DNA of 64,000 nucleotides from Scylla paramamosain (GCF_035594125.1 NC_087151.1:16202501-16266500); one strand, 5' to 3'. Counted from the first letter of the stretch, positions 13,208 to 29,239 are shown. Numbers and translations: made by a program. The notes: a model not told the origin generated them from the letters alone.

Positions 13208-13234
13208 CACACGCATGTGCATGTGAGTGTGTGT
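13208..13234. repeat. imperfect GT tract between LINE A5 and LINE A6
   Basis: GTGCACACGCATGTGCATGT and GAGTGTGTGT alternate purine and pyrimidine and separate the two same-strand LINE copies. Confidence 0.7.
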
Positions 13235-13265
13235 ATTTACCTAGTTGTGTTTTACAGGAAAAGAG

Positions 13266-13861
13266 CTATGCTTGTGCTGTCCTGTCTCCATATCTATAAG
13301 CATCCAGTTTAATTCTAAATTCATGAATATTTTTTGCTTGTACCACTGTTACATCTAAGTTGTTCCATATTTCTATGCTTCTATTTGGGAAACCATATTT
13401 CTTGACATCTCTTCTACTTGCTGTTTTCTTCAATTTCACTCCATGTCCTCTTGTATCTCTTGAGTCCCACAAAAATAAGTCTTCTTTGTCAATTTGATCC
13501 TTACCCTTTAAAGCTCTGTAAATAGCAATCAGGTCTTCTCTTTCCCTTCTTTCTTGTAATGATGGAAGCTTCAATCTCCTTAATCTTTCTTCATGGGTTA
13601 AATCTCTCAAGTTGGTACCAATTTGGTTGCAGGTCTTTGGATCCTTGCTATTTTCCATATTTCCTTTTTATTATGGGGTGACCAAACAATTGTGGCATAT
13701 TCCAGGTTTGGTCGAATCACATATTCCATCAACTTTTTCATCATCTCTTCATCCATGTAAGCAAATGCCCCTTTCATCTTTCTTAGTAACTCATAGGTTT
13801 CCCCAACTATTTTGTTTACATGTTTTTCTGGTGATAAATTGTCACTTATTGTAATTCCCAA
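13266..13861 (-). pseudogene. LINE A6 ORF2 C-terminal domain
   Basis: Two overlapping frames read ITISDNLSPEKHVNKIVGET and VIRPNLEYATIVWSPH, then LPSLQERREREDLIAIYR, DTRGHGVKLKKT, DVKKYGFPNRSIEIWNNL and KLDAYRYGDRTAQA. The same blocks recur in A1, A3, A7 and A8. The terminal YGDRT block lies about 30 bp from the 3' end of the element. Confidence 0.8.
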
Positions 13862-14611
13862 GTCTTTTCCTCTTTGGTTTTCTTAATTTCCACTGAAACA
13901 GACTTTTATAACTGTCAACCTCATCCACCATATCGTTGGCATACACCAGAAACATTACAGGGGCTAAGACTGTCCCCTGTGGTATTCCACTTGTAACTCT
14001 ACACCATTCATATTTTTCTCCCTTTATTACTGTTCTCATTCCTCTGTCCCTCAAGAAATCTGTAATCCAATTCAGTGTGTTTCCTTGCAAACCCCCCCAT
14101 ATTTTGAATTTTCCATAGCAGTCTCTGGTGTGGTACCTTATCAACCTTAGGTCTAAATAAACACAGTCTGCCCAACCCTCTCTCTCTCGAATTATATCAG
14201 TTGCTCTACTATAAAAGCTCACTAAATTCGTGACACAAGATCTTCCACTTCTGAAACCAAATTGTCTATCAGTCAATGTGTGTTTCTTCTAAATATTCCA
14301 TCCATCTGTTTTTAACTGTTCTTTCCACTATTTTTGCCACCACACTTGTTAGGGACACTGGTCTGTAATTCAGTGAATCTTCTTTATTACCTCCTTTAAA
14401 AATGGGCACAATATTGGCTCTCTTCCAGTCTAGAGGAATTTTTTCCTTCCTTAAAAGAACATACTATGGTACTGTGTATACCTCCTGCCAGTTGTTCACA
14501 ACATTCCTTAAGTATCCAGTTGGACATTCCATCTAGTCCTTGAGCCTTACTTACATCCAAATTTTTCATAATCTTAATTTCACTTATGTCCACCTGTATT
14601 TCTCTCATCAC
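13842..14611 (-). pseudogene. LINE A6 reverse transcriptase with active-site deletion
   Basis: Blocks in order are LDGMSNWILKECCEQL (14540), RQFGFRSGRSCVTNLVSFYS (14270-14210), VYLDLR (14155) and TSGIPQGTVLAPVMFLVYAN (13995-13940). The frame then reads SYKSLF and jumps directly to KPKRKRLG, so the catalytic ADD block (seen as FADDAK in A1) and the stretch after it are deleted. Confidence 0.8.
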
Positions 14612-15933
14612 ATTGTCTCTGTGCCATGCTTTCTCCTTAAAATTTGCTTTCTTTGGTAAATACTGACTGAAAGCACTTGTTCATTAATTTCACTTGTTCA
14701 TTAATTTCACAAGGATACCATGTATCCTTGTATGTAATGTCATCTTTCGCTAATTTATCTATTGTTTGCCTGTTTTTTATCTTCCCATTCACATATCTGA
14801 AGAATAACTTTGGCTCATCTTTGCATTTGTTATCTATATCTTTCTCATAATTTCTTTCTTCATCTCTCAGGATTCTGATATATTCGTTTCTTGCCTTCTT
14901 GAAATTTTCCCATTTTGCACTTCCTCCTTTTTTTCTCCATCTATTCCATGCTGCTTCTTTTTCTTTTCTTACTGTTATACATCTCGTATTAAACCAGTCT
15001 TTTTTCTTTTTCACTTCCTTTGTTTTGATCTTCGGTACATATCTACTGATCCCTTCATTATAAATTTCCATGAATATGTCCCACTTTTCCTGCATACTGC
15101 TTGCCATGAACAGTTGTTCCCATTTAGCCTCTGCAAAATATTCCCTCAACCTGATATAATCTGCTTTCCTGTATTTATATTTGTCATTATTAAATTTAGA
15201 AGCATACATCCCCATGACCCTTCTCCCTCGTCCGTGGTTCACTCTTCCCAGCATACCTCCTTGCAATTAAAGTCACTCATATGTGTTATATTATTACTGC
15301 CAGTATTCTCTCCAAACAGCTACTAGTATCTCTTTAACAATAATTTATAATCCTCTTGCGTCCATGCATTCGTCTTTGGGGGTACATAAGCTACTGCAAA
15401 ATCTCTTCTTCCTTCTCCTTTCTATTTTGTTTGAATTCTAATTACTTCTGCCATTCCTTCTCCTATTTCAACCTCTTCCACTATTATACTCTTCTTTGTA
15501 AGTAACATGACTCCTCCCCCTTTCTTATTATTTCTATGTTTTATCCACACATTATATAATTAATATTTCCAATTCTTATATTTTCTGTTGTCTCATTTAG
15601 TTTAACTTTAGTAATACCCATGATGTCAGACTGCTTTATCTTAATATAATTATTCAATTCTCGCAATGTTGATATTAAACCATTTATATTTGTATATGCC
15701 ACTGTCCACTTTTATTTTCCATACGTTAATTACCCTCTCTATTCTCTTTTTGTTAGATACCACTTCCTGAGCCTCTCGTCTTTTACCTTCCAATAGAACT
15801 TTTTTTTCTCTTCCTCTGTTCTGTTCTCGTTTTTTGCCTTTGCTTCTTTTATTAGATAGTTTACCTTGAGTCTCTCCTCCTCATTCATGTCCCTCTTTAT
15901 CCAAACTTTCCTGTATTGCTCTGTCTTGTCCAG

Positions 15934-16350
15934 TTACCACGAATTCAATATCACTTCCATGGCTGTTGTTTGTGCCCTAAATTTTACTTTCAGTGGTTGC
16001 TCTCCTCCTTCTATATACTTCCCCAGTCTATGTATTTCCTCAATTTCACTTATCCAGTCCTCCCCTTCTCTCTGCATATTTCTTACAACATCCTCTGCTA
16101 CCTTTTTTTGTTCTCTTTCCCTCTTGTATCTTACTGGCTCTGTTTCCTCTTTTAATCCATATATAACAATACATTTCTTTTTGTCCACTGTGTCCCTTAC
16201 CATCGATTCCTTCCATTTGATCACTTTCACAATTTCCTTACTTAAATCTGTCTTTTCCTTCTTTTGCACTTCTATGATATCTGTAAAGTTAACTTTTTCT
16301 TCCTCTTTTTCCTTCCTCCAGATTTGATGTTCACTTTTCATCCCTATCAC
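15934..16350 (-). pseudogene. LINE A6 ORF1 remnant
   Basis: The 138-residue frame begins within the coiled coil and continues into KKKCIVIYGLKEETEPVRYK, IEEIHRLGKYIEGGEQPLKV and AQTTAMEVIL, the RNA-binding part. The N-terminal coiled coil extends to about 16490 in other frames. Confidence 0.7.
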
Positions 16351-16818
16351 TTAATTTTCCTGTTTTTTAACAATATCATTGTTTTCCTTCAATTTTGTTT
16401 TTTGATCAGCACATAGTGTTTTCAATTCTTTGTTTTCCTCTTCCAGGTCGTTGTTTTTTTTTCTAATTTTTTCACTCTTTCAATGAAGTCACTGATCATC
16501 CTCTCCATTAAAACCACTTTCCTTCCTTGCATTTTTCATGTAGTTCATTATCTTCCTCAAATCCTGGGAATGGTGACCCCGTTGGCAACATTCCGCTCCC
16601 ACCTATGGTGTCCACCTTGCTGGAGCTTTAACTCATTTTATTACATCTGTTATTACTTAAATTTTCCCTTATGTTTTTTTTACTTCTGGAGACAGGACAA
16701 CTCTACTTGAGCACAGCTCCTATCTGGGAACACATTCTAGGCTCCTCATGGTGGCTGTGGTCAAACAAAAATCTTTCTCTGCTGGAGCTTGGATGGCTGC
16801 TTGTTTACTTGACGATGA

Positions 16819-17242
<424 letters not shown>

Positions 17243-17306
<64 letters not shown>
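17243..17306. repeat. (GT)n microsatellite at the truncated end of LINE A7
   Basis: A pure GT run of 64 bp. Confidence 0.95.
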
Positions 17307-17307
<1 letters not shown>

Positions 17308-18260
17308 GATGTAGGACTGTGATAATGAGTGGTTATTGTGAGGCCTTGTTTCCACCTGCTGCTGGTCTGTCTACCTCATGTTTGGCTCCTTTTTTCTTTC
17401 ATCTTGAAGTTTACTTGAATCATTATCCCATCCCACAGGTCCAACCCAGTATTCATAGAAGTTTTGGCATTACATCATAATCATATTGAGAACACTGCTA
17501 GACTGAAGAAAAGACAGACTGAAGGGAGAGATGGTGGAAGTTAAACTGATACACTCCTGTCACACATCCTAAATTTCATCTTTTAGCTTAATTGACATTT
17601 CATTTTATTCAGAAGAGTGTGATGTTCTTTAGTGCACTTGCAGGGACCATTAAATGCTCTGATGTAAGTTAACTGTATAAAGAAGTTGAGTCTATCCCCA
17701 CTAACATCACCACTCTACTCAATAATTAAATTGGTACAAATTTATAATAGTATCCCACATAACCTATGACCAGAAATCCTAACCTCATCAAATTTAAGGA
17801 AGGCTATACATATACAAACTTAGATTAAGAGCTGAACAATAAAATGTCCCAAATGACTCACTACTGTATGTATTGCAACAATTTCCAATCATGAAACTCA
17901 GTCAATTTAGCTGGGGGTGGTCTGCAGCACATCTATGGTGACCATTAAAATATTTTAATGAAAATAACAAAATTCAGCTAATTCCTGCTGTACTTTGCAA
18001 ATATCCTGTGCTTATAACCAAGTGTTTGTTAAATGTGAAGGTAGCTTGTTAGGATTAAAAGTTCATTATATCTGATATCCACTATATCAAGGATAGTTAT
18101 ATCAGGGTTTCACTTTAAAAGATTAGGCTAAACCATCTTTTGTATGTCATTTAAGATTTTTTTTCTTATGAAATTCAACATCTAAAATTCAAATTGAAAA
18201 GGAAGATATAGATTAGGAAATGACACTATAACTAAAATAACAACAAGTAATGATACTTAC
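17307..18260. other. intron or flank without recognised content
   Basis: I looked on the minus strand for the next synaptophysin exon (fourth membrane segment with a Trp-rich LW..NLWF-type motif) and did not find it. No repeat boundary is evident. Confidence 0.5.
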
Positions 18261-18446
18261 AACAGAGCTGATGAGTTGCCCAAAGTGAGGTTCTGTCACT
18301 TTAAGACATGGCAATTTCTTACACACATCATTATATTTCTTAATATTATCAAATTCAGTAGCATTACGCAGACCTGTGAGGCTGTTTGCCCATGCACAAC
18401 TTGCAGCAAACCACAAGATGGCAAATATCACATGAAGAGCAAAGTC
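18261..18446 (-). CDS. SYP: Synaptophysin-family protein, exon with third membrane segment
   Basis: This is the most 3' coding exon seen. It is 186 bp, 62 codons, phase 0 at both ends; the acceptor reads tttcag before GAC and the donor gtaagt. It starts DFALHVIFAILWFAASCAWA, the third membrane helix of the MARVEL-type four-helix fold; vertebrate synaptophysin has the similar stretch ending SSSAWAKGLSD. The second lumenal loop follows, with two cysteines (VCKKLPC) as in the family and an N-glycosylation sequon (RNAT). Synaptophysins are vesicle membrane proteins that bind synaptobrevin. The exon after it, with the fourth helix and cytoplasmic tail, was not found in the window. Confidence 0.93.
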
Positions 18447-18604
18447 CTGAAAATTAAAATTTTTTTTTAGCTACATATATCTAACTATTATATCTATTAC
18501 ACATGATGTCCTGCGAGGTATGTCATTTATTCTTAGAAATGAAAGATTAAGTCATTCAAGATATAGAATATTTAATCTATTTATCTATATATTTAATTTT
18601 TACC

Positions 18605-18870
18605 ATTTTTATGTAAGGGCACTGGCCTTGGGAAATAAGAGAAAAAATTGCCCCACTTAAGTGTCTGTCCCTACAGAAAAAGTCAGAGTAATCATCCAAA
18701 ATTGGAGAATAAATGTTTTGAAACTTCCCCTTGAAAGAGTTCAAGTCATAGGAACGGGAAAATACAAAAGCAGGCAGGGAGTTCTAGAGTTTACTGTGAA
18801 AAGATATGAAAGATTGAGAATAGCATTTACTGAACTCTTGCATTAGAGAGTAGGATAGAATAAGGATGAA
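18605..18870 (-). mobile_element. LINE B0, divergent family B 3' fragment
   Basis: TTATGTAAGGGCACTGGCCT at 18609 and GTTCAAGTCATAGGAACGGG at 18739, followed by AGGCAGGGAGTTCTAGAG, match the 3' end of family B (compare 33430-33620). It is more diverged than the other copies. Confidence 0.65.
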
Positions 18871-19099
18871 AGGAGGTAGAAAGTAATTAATCCCCTCCTG
18901 GATTCAAAATACAATGTCTTGTAATTCCTAAACTATGGTGCTAAAAGGACATATTGATGGAAAATATTAGTATTGTAAATTATATCCTATCAATACATGT
19001 ATGCAACATAGTTTAGAACTTAAATAACAATGACATTTGAAAGCATGAAGGGATTAATAAAAAGCAGAAGAGTGTGAGTTGTGAGTGAATGAAGGAGGT

Positions 19100-19908
<809 letters not shown>

Positions 19909-20700
19909 ATTAAGATCTTAATATGGCAAAAATAATCAGCTGGGCATTACAGGCACCATTAAGGCATGAAATGTTACCATTAAGGTGTGAAATGCTAAGA
20001 AAATATGTTGACAGAATATTTCTAACTTTGATGAAAATTACCTAATCTTTAATTTCTGAGAAAAGTGATATTTATCATGGAACATAGTATTCTTAATCCT
20101 AAAATATATTTTTTCACTTAGTTGCACCAAACATGGCTTAGGCTCAGTCCCGTAAGCAAGTTGTGCTCACAGTACAAAAATAACTAACACCAACATACAA
20201 CTTCAAATTGAATGCACCACCACCCATGGGTGCCACAGCCATCTTGGCCGTGCATGCACATACCAGTGTTTGTTATGAAATGCATGAAGTAGGAAGGAGG
20301 GCACACCATTTCCTATGTGATTCAGGTAAGTAAAAAATGTATTTTAGGATTAAAAATACTATTTGTTTCACATCTAACCTGCATCACATATAGCTTACAT
20401 TAAGGGGGGAGGATCATGTCTATGAAAAAAAATCAGGGCCCGTATTAATAAATACTATGAAAGCTAAAAGTTACTCTCAAAGTAAAGATTACTTTTAAAG
20501 TTGCTCCTAAAGTAAAGATTACTTTTAAAGTTGCTCCTAACTCCTAAAAGGATTCTCAAAGTTGTGAGTTTCCTCCTAGAAGTGCTCTCAAAGTGGGTGA
20601 AAGGTAAATAGTACCTTGGAGGATCTTTTACAGACTTAGGAGTGAAGTTTGTTTTGTCAATAAAGGCAGAATATATGTACACATATATGCATACACATCT

Positions 20701-20722
20701 GTGTGTGTGTGTGTGTGTGTGT
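20701..20722. repeat. (GT)n at the 3' end of LINE A8
   Basis: A 22-bp GT run abuts the family A terminus ATTTACCTAGTTGTATAGTA. Confidence 0.9.
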
Positions 20723-21530
<808 letters not shown>

Positions 21531-21852
21531 CAATGCATATGATATGTATGTATTCATGCTTAATTTAGATGGGTAATAATGTCTGCCAATATAGTCTTCT
21601 TTTGATTGGAGGTCACTCCCAGATCATTTTTATTTTTTGTCATATTTTTCTTTCCTCTGTTAGGTTTACAAGGAGCAATGTTACACAGCTGCACTAATTT
21701 CTTTCATTTTTGAAGTGGCTGCTGTCCTCTGCATCCATCTTACAGACAAGCAGCATGTTGGCCCAGTAGGGAGAGCAGCACTTTGTTTACATCCACCAAA
21801 TTATTGACATGTCTGGAAATTACATATTGCTCTTAATAATGTTCTAGAATTA

Positions 21853-21967
<115 letters not shown>

Positions 21968-22379
21968 GATTAATTCACAAACATCAGCTACCACCAAAAG
22001 AGCAACATCTTGTTATATTGGATTCAAAATAATGTTGCTACATTTAGAAAAGCTGCTACTTTAGCAGCAGTTCTAGGAGTAACTTTTACTTTGAAAGTAA
22101 AAGTTACTTGTAGGAGCAACTTCTAAGAGTAAAGTCAAGGATAAAAGCAATTCTGGGAGTGCTCCTAGGAATACTCTTAGGAGTCTTTATTAATGCGGGC
22201 CCAGGTGTACGTGTGAAGAGTGATCTGTCCACCGAACATAATACACTGCCCTGGTTACTAACCAGTATGCTGGAGTACACATTCAGAATATGCCTAGTGC
22301 CACTGCATGGACCAAACATCAATGTATAGTGAGTGTGAGTAAAGGTTGGAACTCTGTGACTAAGCATACGTTCTGATAG

Positions 22380-22690
22380 GGAAACTAGACCACATCACCT
22401 GCAGCCACTGCTGGGCCCAAGGTGAAGAAGACATCACCATCCTGGCATTGAATGTCTTTGAGGTAGTGGTTGGCAAAGACTGAACGAGACTTCCAACTTG
22501 GTACCTCCAAAATGGCTGAAATGGGTCGGTTTTTCCAGGACATGGAAGTAGCAATAGCTCTAATATCATGTGCTCTGATGTTTTCAACAAGGGTCCCAAT
22601 TCTTCCCAGAAAACCTGGTGAAGCTCCTTAATGGTCTCCCTTAGGAAGAGGGAGAGGGCTCGACTTGCCCTTAACTGAAACAAAAAGTTG
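22380..22690 (-). pseudogene. DIRS tyrosine recombinase, C-terminal catalytic part
   Basis: The minus strand encodes, in one frame, NIRAHDIRAIATSMSWKNR followed by SWKSRSVFANHYLKDIQ. HDIR is the HxxR catalytic box, and the Y of HYLKDI is the expected nucleophile. An earlier part of the protein (RASRALSLFLRETI, about 22680-22630) is in another frame. Such enzymes integrate the circular DIRS DNA. The first catalytic Arg region is not clear, so this copy is incomplete. Confidence 0.8.
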
Positions 22691-23835
22691 TCTAGGGTGT
22701 GAGGATGATGCCATTATCTGTTGGTAGTGAGACTAGAAAGATGAAACTCTCTAGGTATTAAATTTCTCTTTGTCTATATCTTGGTTATGAAGTCCAGAGG
22801 ATAAGAGAGTATTTAGTCTCCAACTTGCTTAGCAGTCAAAACTGATAGGGTCTTTAGCTCTCCAACTTTACACAGCTGTGAAAGGCACCAAAAAGAGGGT
22901 CTTCAATAGATTCTGGAAAGATGCCTGGTGCAGAAGTTTGAATGGAGACTTGCTCAAGGCTTTAAGGACCACATCCACATTCCATGAAGGGACTTGAGAC
23001 TTAAAATACCTCCTGGAAAATTATCTGATAAACTCTTGGGAGTACTGGCTCCCTACTTAGGTCACACCCCTGAAAATGGAAAACACTACTGAGCGTGGTC
23101 TTGTAACTGTTAATCACCAAAGATGACAAACTGCACTCCTGTTTCAAGGACAGTAATAAGTTGGTAAACTTTGGGAACAGAGTTAGATATGTTATGCTCT
23201 GCTTGGCTGCATCTTTCTTGGTATCTCCTCTTAATCTGATAGTTTACAATAATGGAAGATTGTTGAAACTTGGCCAGGTACTATGAAAATCCCTTAGAGA
23301 AGCTGCTGTGGTGAAGGAGTTGCTGGACAGTCACCATGCAACTAAAGGGAGCGTGTAAGAATTTCGGTAGAAACATTACAAATGTGGCTGATGTAGTAGG
23401 TTGTGACAGGAAAGTAGAGTCCGTGGCATGTCTGTTGTCTCCTTCCAAAGATCTGGAAACCATTCCTGTTTGGGGTAAATTGGGGTGATCAGGGTGAGGT
23501 GTGTCCCCTTTGAGACCAGGAGTTTATTCAGAACTTTCCTGATCAGTGGTAAAGTTAGAAAGGTGTACATTTCCTGTTGATCCCATGGATACAGAAAGGC
23601 ATCTGTTGGGATTGCCATGGGATCCAGGAATGGAAAGACAAAGTTCAGTAGGTGGAAGTTTAGATGAGTGACAAATAGGTCTCTGAGGAGGCACCCCCAT
23701 TGTTTCCATAGCTGGTTGGCACCCCCATTGTTTCCATAGCTGGTTGCACATCTGATGTAAAGTCCACTCTGTGGAGATGGTCTGATGTCACCTGCTGAGA
23801 TAGTCTGGCAGAACAATTGATGACCCCCGGAGGAA

Positions 23836-24220
23836 TTATGTCACTAGATGAATGTTGTGAGACTCCACCCAGGCAGGTATGACCTGGGCCTCCTTGTTCA
23901 AGGAGACAGAATGAATGCCCACTTCTTTAGCCAGGTAGGCAAGTGTCATTGAGTTGTCCAAGAACAGAGCTACGGTGCTGTGCTCCAGAGACCTCTTGAA
24001 CCACTGGAGACCAAGACAAATGGCCCTGAGCTCTAATAGACTGATATGAAGTCTGGCTTCCTCTTCTCCCCAATCTCCACTTACTGAAACTTGCAAGAGT
24101 GACATACGCCAGCCTTTCCTGGATGCATCTGTGAACAGGCAATGGTCCAGGACTGGCAGCTGGAGTGTTTGGCTCTCCATCTACCACCAGTGAATGTCCA
24201 GTATGATCCCTGTGTCCCAC
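23836..24220 (-). pseudogene. DIRS RNase H domain
   Basis: The frame 23836-24180 reads LDHCLFTDASRKGW, then EEEARLHISLLELRAICLGL and VALFLDNSMTLAYLAKEVG. The D of FTDAS, the E of LELRA and the D of FLDNS are the three metal-binding acids of the family. It continues WVESHNIHLVT. A parallel frame carries an early shift. Confidence 0.8.
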
Positions 24221-24599
24221 ATGACTGGGAAGTCTTAGGGTGCAAATTCCTCTCCCACGACTGGTTTAGTTGCAGTTAAAGACTCATCATATGGCACCTT
24301 GCTCCTGGAATGAGGTGACACAGAGAAGACATATGGCCTAGCAAGGTTAACCACTCTTTTGCTGGAGGACAACTGGAGCTGAGGAATGACTTGAGCTGGA
24401 CCTACACATTGCCCAGACATGCGCAAGTTGGGAAGACTTATGAGGAGCATGAGTGGGCAGCCATCCCCAAGGTGGTCATTGTCTGAGTTTGAGAGAGCAT
24501 GGACTTTTCTAGATTAGGTATGATGCTGAACCTCTGACAAAGGATGAATAGATCCTAAATTGCCTCCTTTACCTCCCTCAGTGATCCTGCCATACCATG

Positions 24600-25195
24600 C
24601 TAAGCATCGAGGTATATGAGGAAATGGAAGCCCTGATGGTGAAACTCTGTTGAGATAAGTGTCATAACTGTTGACAAAATCTGTTGAGCCATTGTAAGTC
24701 CAAAAAATAGTGCTGTGAGCTGGAAAGCCACCCCCCTGCCAGGAAAAATACAGAAACTTCTAGCTGTCCTAATGAACTGGAACCTGCAGATTTGTGTCCT
24801 TTAAATCTAAGGAGGCCATCCAGTTGTCATAAGGCTGCCATCACTGTTCTCATCATTTCCATTTTGAAACTGGTGGTGTGGACATATTAGCTGAGCTGTG
24901 AGAGATCCTGAATTGGGTGAAAACCCCCTGTGGCCTTGGGTACCACAAACAAGGGACTGCAGAAACCCAAATCTTCAGGTGCTTGTTCTATTGTGACCAT
25001 GTCTTGCAAATGCTGCACTTCCCAGTCGAGGGCCATAAACCTTTCTGATCTGAACTGGTATGACTTGAAGGTATGAGAAGTGAGGAAGAGAGGTGGACAA
25101 ACGTGAAGAAGATCCTGTACCCATCCCTCAGGACTGACGGTACTCATTCCTCTGTACCTATCATCTGCCACTCTGAGACATGCTGTGTAAGACAA
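24600..25195 (-). pseudogene. DIRS reverse transcriptase, N-terminal part and decayed core
   Basis: The frame 24887-25195 includes VQHLQDMVTIEQAPEDLGFC and SPLFVVPKATGGFHPIQDLS, the start of a DIRS/Gypsy-type RT. Downstream sequence to about 24600 is out of frame, so the catalytic YLDD region cannot be read cleanly. Confidence 0.75.
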
Positions 25196-25327
25196 GTAGC
25201 AATAATGACAGCCAGAGTCTAGAGAATCAATGGCAAAAAAAAAAAAAAAACCCTCTCAGCTTGAGACTGGTGATGCAATGTGGAATCCAAGGCCAGGCAC
25301 TTCTGGGGCCCTGGCTTCTTCTGCTTT

Positions 25328-25830
25328 TTATGGTGGGTAGAGGATGAAACAGACTGAGAAGGCAGATATAGAGTAACTTAAAATTGAAGGCTGAGGCCCC
25401 CATTTGACCAGGGGCATGCTCACATGGGGACTAGGCTTGGCTAATGCCCTCATTACCTGTTGTTGGACTGACAATGCAGTGTTGTCTTTTGCAGCCTTGA
25501 TGACTCCCTTCACAACCTCCTCATTGAAAAGGAGATGGGAATCCATGGGGGACTCCCCAAGGAAGGCCTGCCAAGAAGGAATCTCTATGTATGACCTTAA
25601 CATTTGCTAGGACTGTGGCAATCTGTCACACTGTCCATCATGGTCAGTTGCATAGTTCAAAAGATCTGATCAAGCAAGTCCTTGGAAAGTGGAGGGAAGG
25701 AAGCTTTCTCACATAGGTGCAAAAGACTCCCCAAGTATTCCTGCAGTGAAATTCTGTCTTCCAGATGGTAGCCAAGGAATCCTCCAAGTGCATCACATCT
25801 GCCTGTTTCACCATAAACAAAGGGTACACT
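25328..25830 (-). pseudogene. DIRS gag-like region, downstream part
   Basis: Two frames (25328-25603; 25644-25829) sit upstream of the RT in minus-strand order. The first reads PMDSHLLFNEEVVKGVIKAA and has no motif I can name. Position is the only reason for the gag label. Confidence 0.45.
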
Positions 25831-25838
25831 CAACTTAA

Positions 25839-26854
<1,016 letters not shown>

Positions 26855-26950
26855 TAAGGCCATAATAATGTTCTTGTTAACCTTGGTTGCTTGATCCAGG
26901 TGTGGCTAGTCATGCAACCTGTAATAGCAGTGGAACTTCCTTGACAGGTA

Positions 26951-27196
26951 TCAAGCCAGATGTCCTGCTGACTGGCCCTCTTTTCCTAGTGCTTTGACAA
27001 CCTTGTCACATGTGCCAATGATAGGATGGGCTTTAAAATGAGAACCTTCCTGTTGGGAAGGGTTTGCCCTGTGGTGAAGCTGATGAGTCTTTTCAGATTC
27101 CACTATCACATCTGGGAAACATTGGGAAAAATAATGCAAAAGAATATGAAGACTGCTAGCAAGTGGAAGAGAGGCATCTACAGCTGGCAGGATCAC
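26951..27196 (-). pseudogene. DIRS gag-like region, 5' part
   Basis: An 81-residue frame near the 5' terminal repeat of the DIRS element. It has no recognisable domain; position suggests gag. A longer plus-strand frame at 27163-27492 partly overlaps it and runs into the terminal repeat, so I do not call that a gene. Confidence 0.4.
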
Positions 27197-27589
27197 TAAT
27201 CATGCCTACATCAAAATCAGGGGGCAAACCAGCTGAGCTCCAACTGCCTCCTGGCCATGATCTGAAGTCTCCTGTGGAAAAAATTCCTCTCCTGGAATGT
27301 CAAAAATCTGAAGGAGACAGAGCTGCCATAATGTCAAAAGTGCACACACAAAGACTGAAAAAGGGACAAAATCAGAGAGGTGAGTGGCAATGTGTTAACA
27401 TGGCTGCCACAGCACAAACATTGCTGTGTGCATGCGTGGCCAAGATAGCTGCCACACCCAGGGGTGGTAGTGCATTCAGTTTGAAGGTGTAGGCTGGTGT
27501 TATAATTTTTCTGGAGGGCACAATTTGCATATGGAACAGAGCCTAAACTATGTGTAATGCAGATTAGATGTGAAACAAAACTTATATTC

Positions 27590-28078
27590 TCCTAAAACGT
27601 CCACAATTGTAAAATGATCTAATAAGAGGTAACTTAATGCATTCTTCATAAAATTCAACAACAGTAGCAATTAACACCATCTGGCAACTATATGAAGTTT
27701 ATTAATTTATCTTTCTTGTGCTAGTGAAAGCATAAATATATTACATGATACATGACAGAAAAATCAATACATGTTTTTTAGTGTGGTAAAATAAAGCAAA
27801 ATACATCATCATTTCTTTTAGTTGATGTATTTGTTTTATTTCAAAATAATCTAGTGCCTTCATTATCATTTTGAGTAACTGTTGATTTTTTATCCCTTAT
27901 GATATTTTGAACATAAAACTGTGTCAGCTTTTTTTCCCTTGATACTCATACTTTAAATTTCAGATTAAGTCCAAAGTTAACATTTTCATATAAGATGGCT
28001 TTCATTCTAGAGTGATTACAGTGTTGTAAAACTAATATGAAATCAAATTCTGGTCACATATATGAAGATTTTACTTAC
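27590..28078. other. intron without recognised content
   Basis: AT-rich sequence between the DIRS right end and the next exon. No repeat or frame identified. Confidence 0.5.
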
Positions 28079-28274
28079 CCCTATGGGGACTAAGTCGTTG
28101 TTTTCATAAAGAGCATTGAAGAAGCAGTACAGGCCAAGTGCTACAAGAACATAGAGGAATGCCAGGACACCAACAGCAACAAAAAATCTGGCATCAGATG
28201 AGAAGTCTCCCTCTACATGTAGGTTCCAATCAGAGGTCTCACATGCAGAAAATGTGTCACGAGTCCTGTCACTC
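28079..28274 (-). CDS. SYP: Synaptophysin-family protein, exon with second membrane segment
   Basis: The 196-bp exon supplies the last base of a split Gln codon plus 65 codons. The acceptor reads tcctag, the donor gtaagt after GGG. It encodes the end of the first lumenal loop, with one cysteine (FSACETSDW), then VEGDFSSDARFFVAVGVLAF and LYVLVALGLYCFF, the second membrane helix, and the short cytoplasmic link YENNDLVPIG. Human synaptophysin has the similar [21 protein letters not shown] in the same place. Phase 0 at the 3' side fits the exon at 18261-18446 exactly. Confidence 0.95.
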
Positions 28275-28473
28275 CTAGGAGGAAAAAATATACATTACAG
28301 AATACTGCAAAATAGGTTATTGGTTTTTGGTACTAATGAACAAAGACCATCTGTCAATAAAATAAGACTTTCTAAAAGAAATACCTTTAACTAGGGAAAA
28401 ACAACTAATACTAGAATTTACTAATTTTATGAAAATATGTTCCACACCATTTTAAGCAGTTATTAATCAAATA

Positions 28474-29231
28474 CAGTGGAACCTCAGTTACTGAATGCCT
28501 TTTTGAGCAAATTGGTTTTTGAACAAAATTTTGAACTCATATATGCTTTGGTTACCATACCATAATTTGGTTCTCAAACAAAGTAACTTGATTTCAAATA
28601 CTAAAAGACAAAGTAAAGTCTGTTGTTTATTATTAAATTATAGTTTCTTTAAATATTTCCTTCAATTTTTATGTATTTGGAGGAGGGAAACAACAATAAA
28701 AACTCTGAAATAAGTTAAATGTTATCCCGTTGAAAAGCCTTGATGTAAACAAACAAGAATAATCTCAAGCCACCTGTGGCTCTCTCGATGACCCACAATA
28801 CCATCACTACTACACAATGCATTTTCCCAGTAGCTTTTCCCAACAGCACAATGTCTAAGTGTTATGATCTCCTTCAGTTTGGTGGTAAGTGGATTACTCC
28901 TCTCTGTGTCACTCTGTAAAGCTTCCATCACTAGATCAATGACAGAGAATATCTGCACAGTCTAAACAATATCTTCTGATGAGTTCTGTCACTAAGTTCA
29001 TTCATTACATCCTTTCTGGATAAATAATTTCTGACCTGCAGATGTTGTGGTGCCCATCTTGGCTGAGGGAGTGTCTGTCATAAGCTGCTAACACAGGGTG
29101 GATGGGTGTTTGGGAATGGACTAATCCATTTTACACTGATTCCTATGGGGAAATTAGTTTCGGTTTCTGAACATTTCAGATTTCAAACAACATTTGGGAA
29201 CAAATTAAATTTGAGAACCTAAGTTCCACTG
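28474..29231 (-). mobile_element. TA-flanked inverted-repeat element with HARBI1-like remnant, copy 2
   Basis: This 758-bp copy starts CAGTGGAACCTCAGTTACTG and ends AGTTCCACTG, with TA at 28472-28473 and 29232-29233. The minus-strand frame 28722-28958 carries IDLVMEALQSDTERSNPLTT, matching copy 1 and the HARBI1 N-terminal region. It lies in the intron between two gene exons, about 200 bp from one. A long deletion removes all catalytic sequence. Confidence 0.78.
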
Positions 29232-29239
29232 TACAGTAG

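Noticed and set aside
27163..27492. 109-residue plus-strand frame
   Set aside because: It overlaps the terminal inverted repeat and gag-like region of the DIRS element on the opposite strand; composition is not gene-like.
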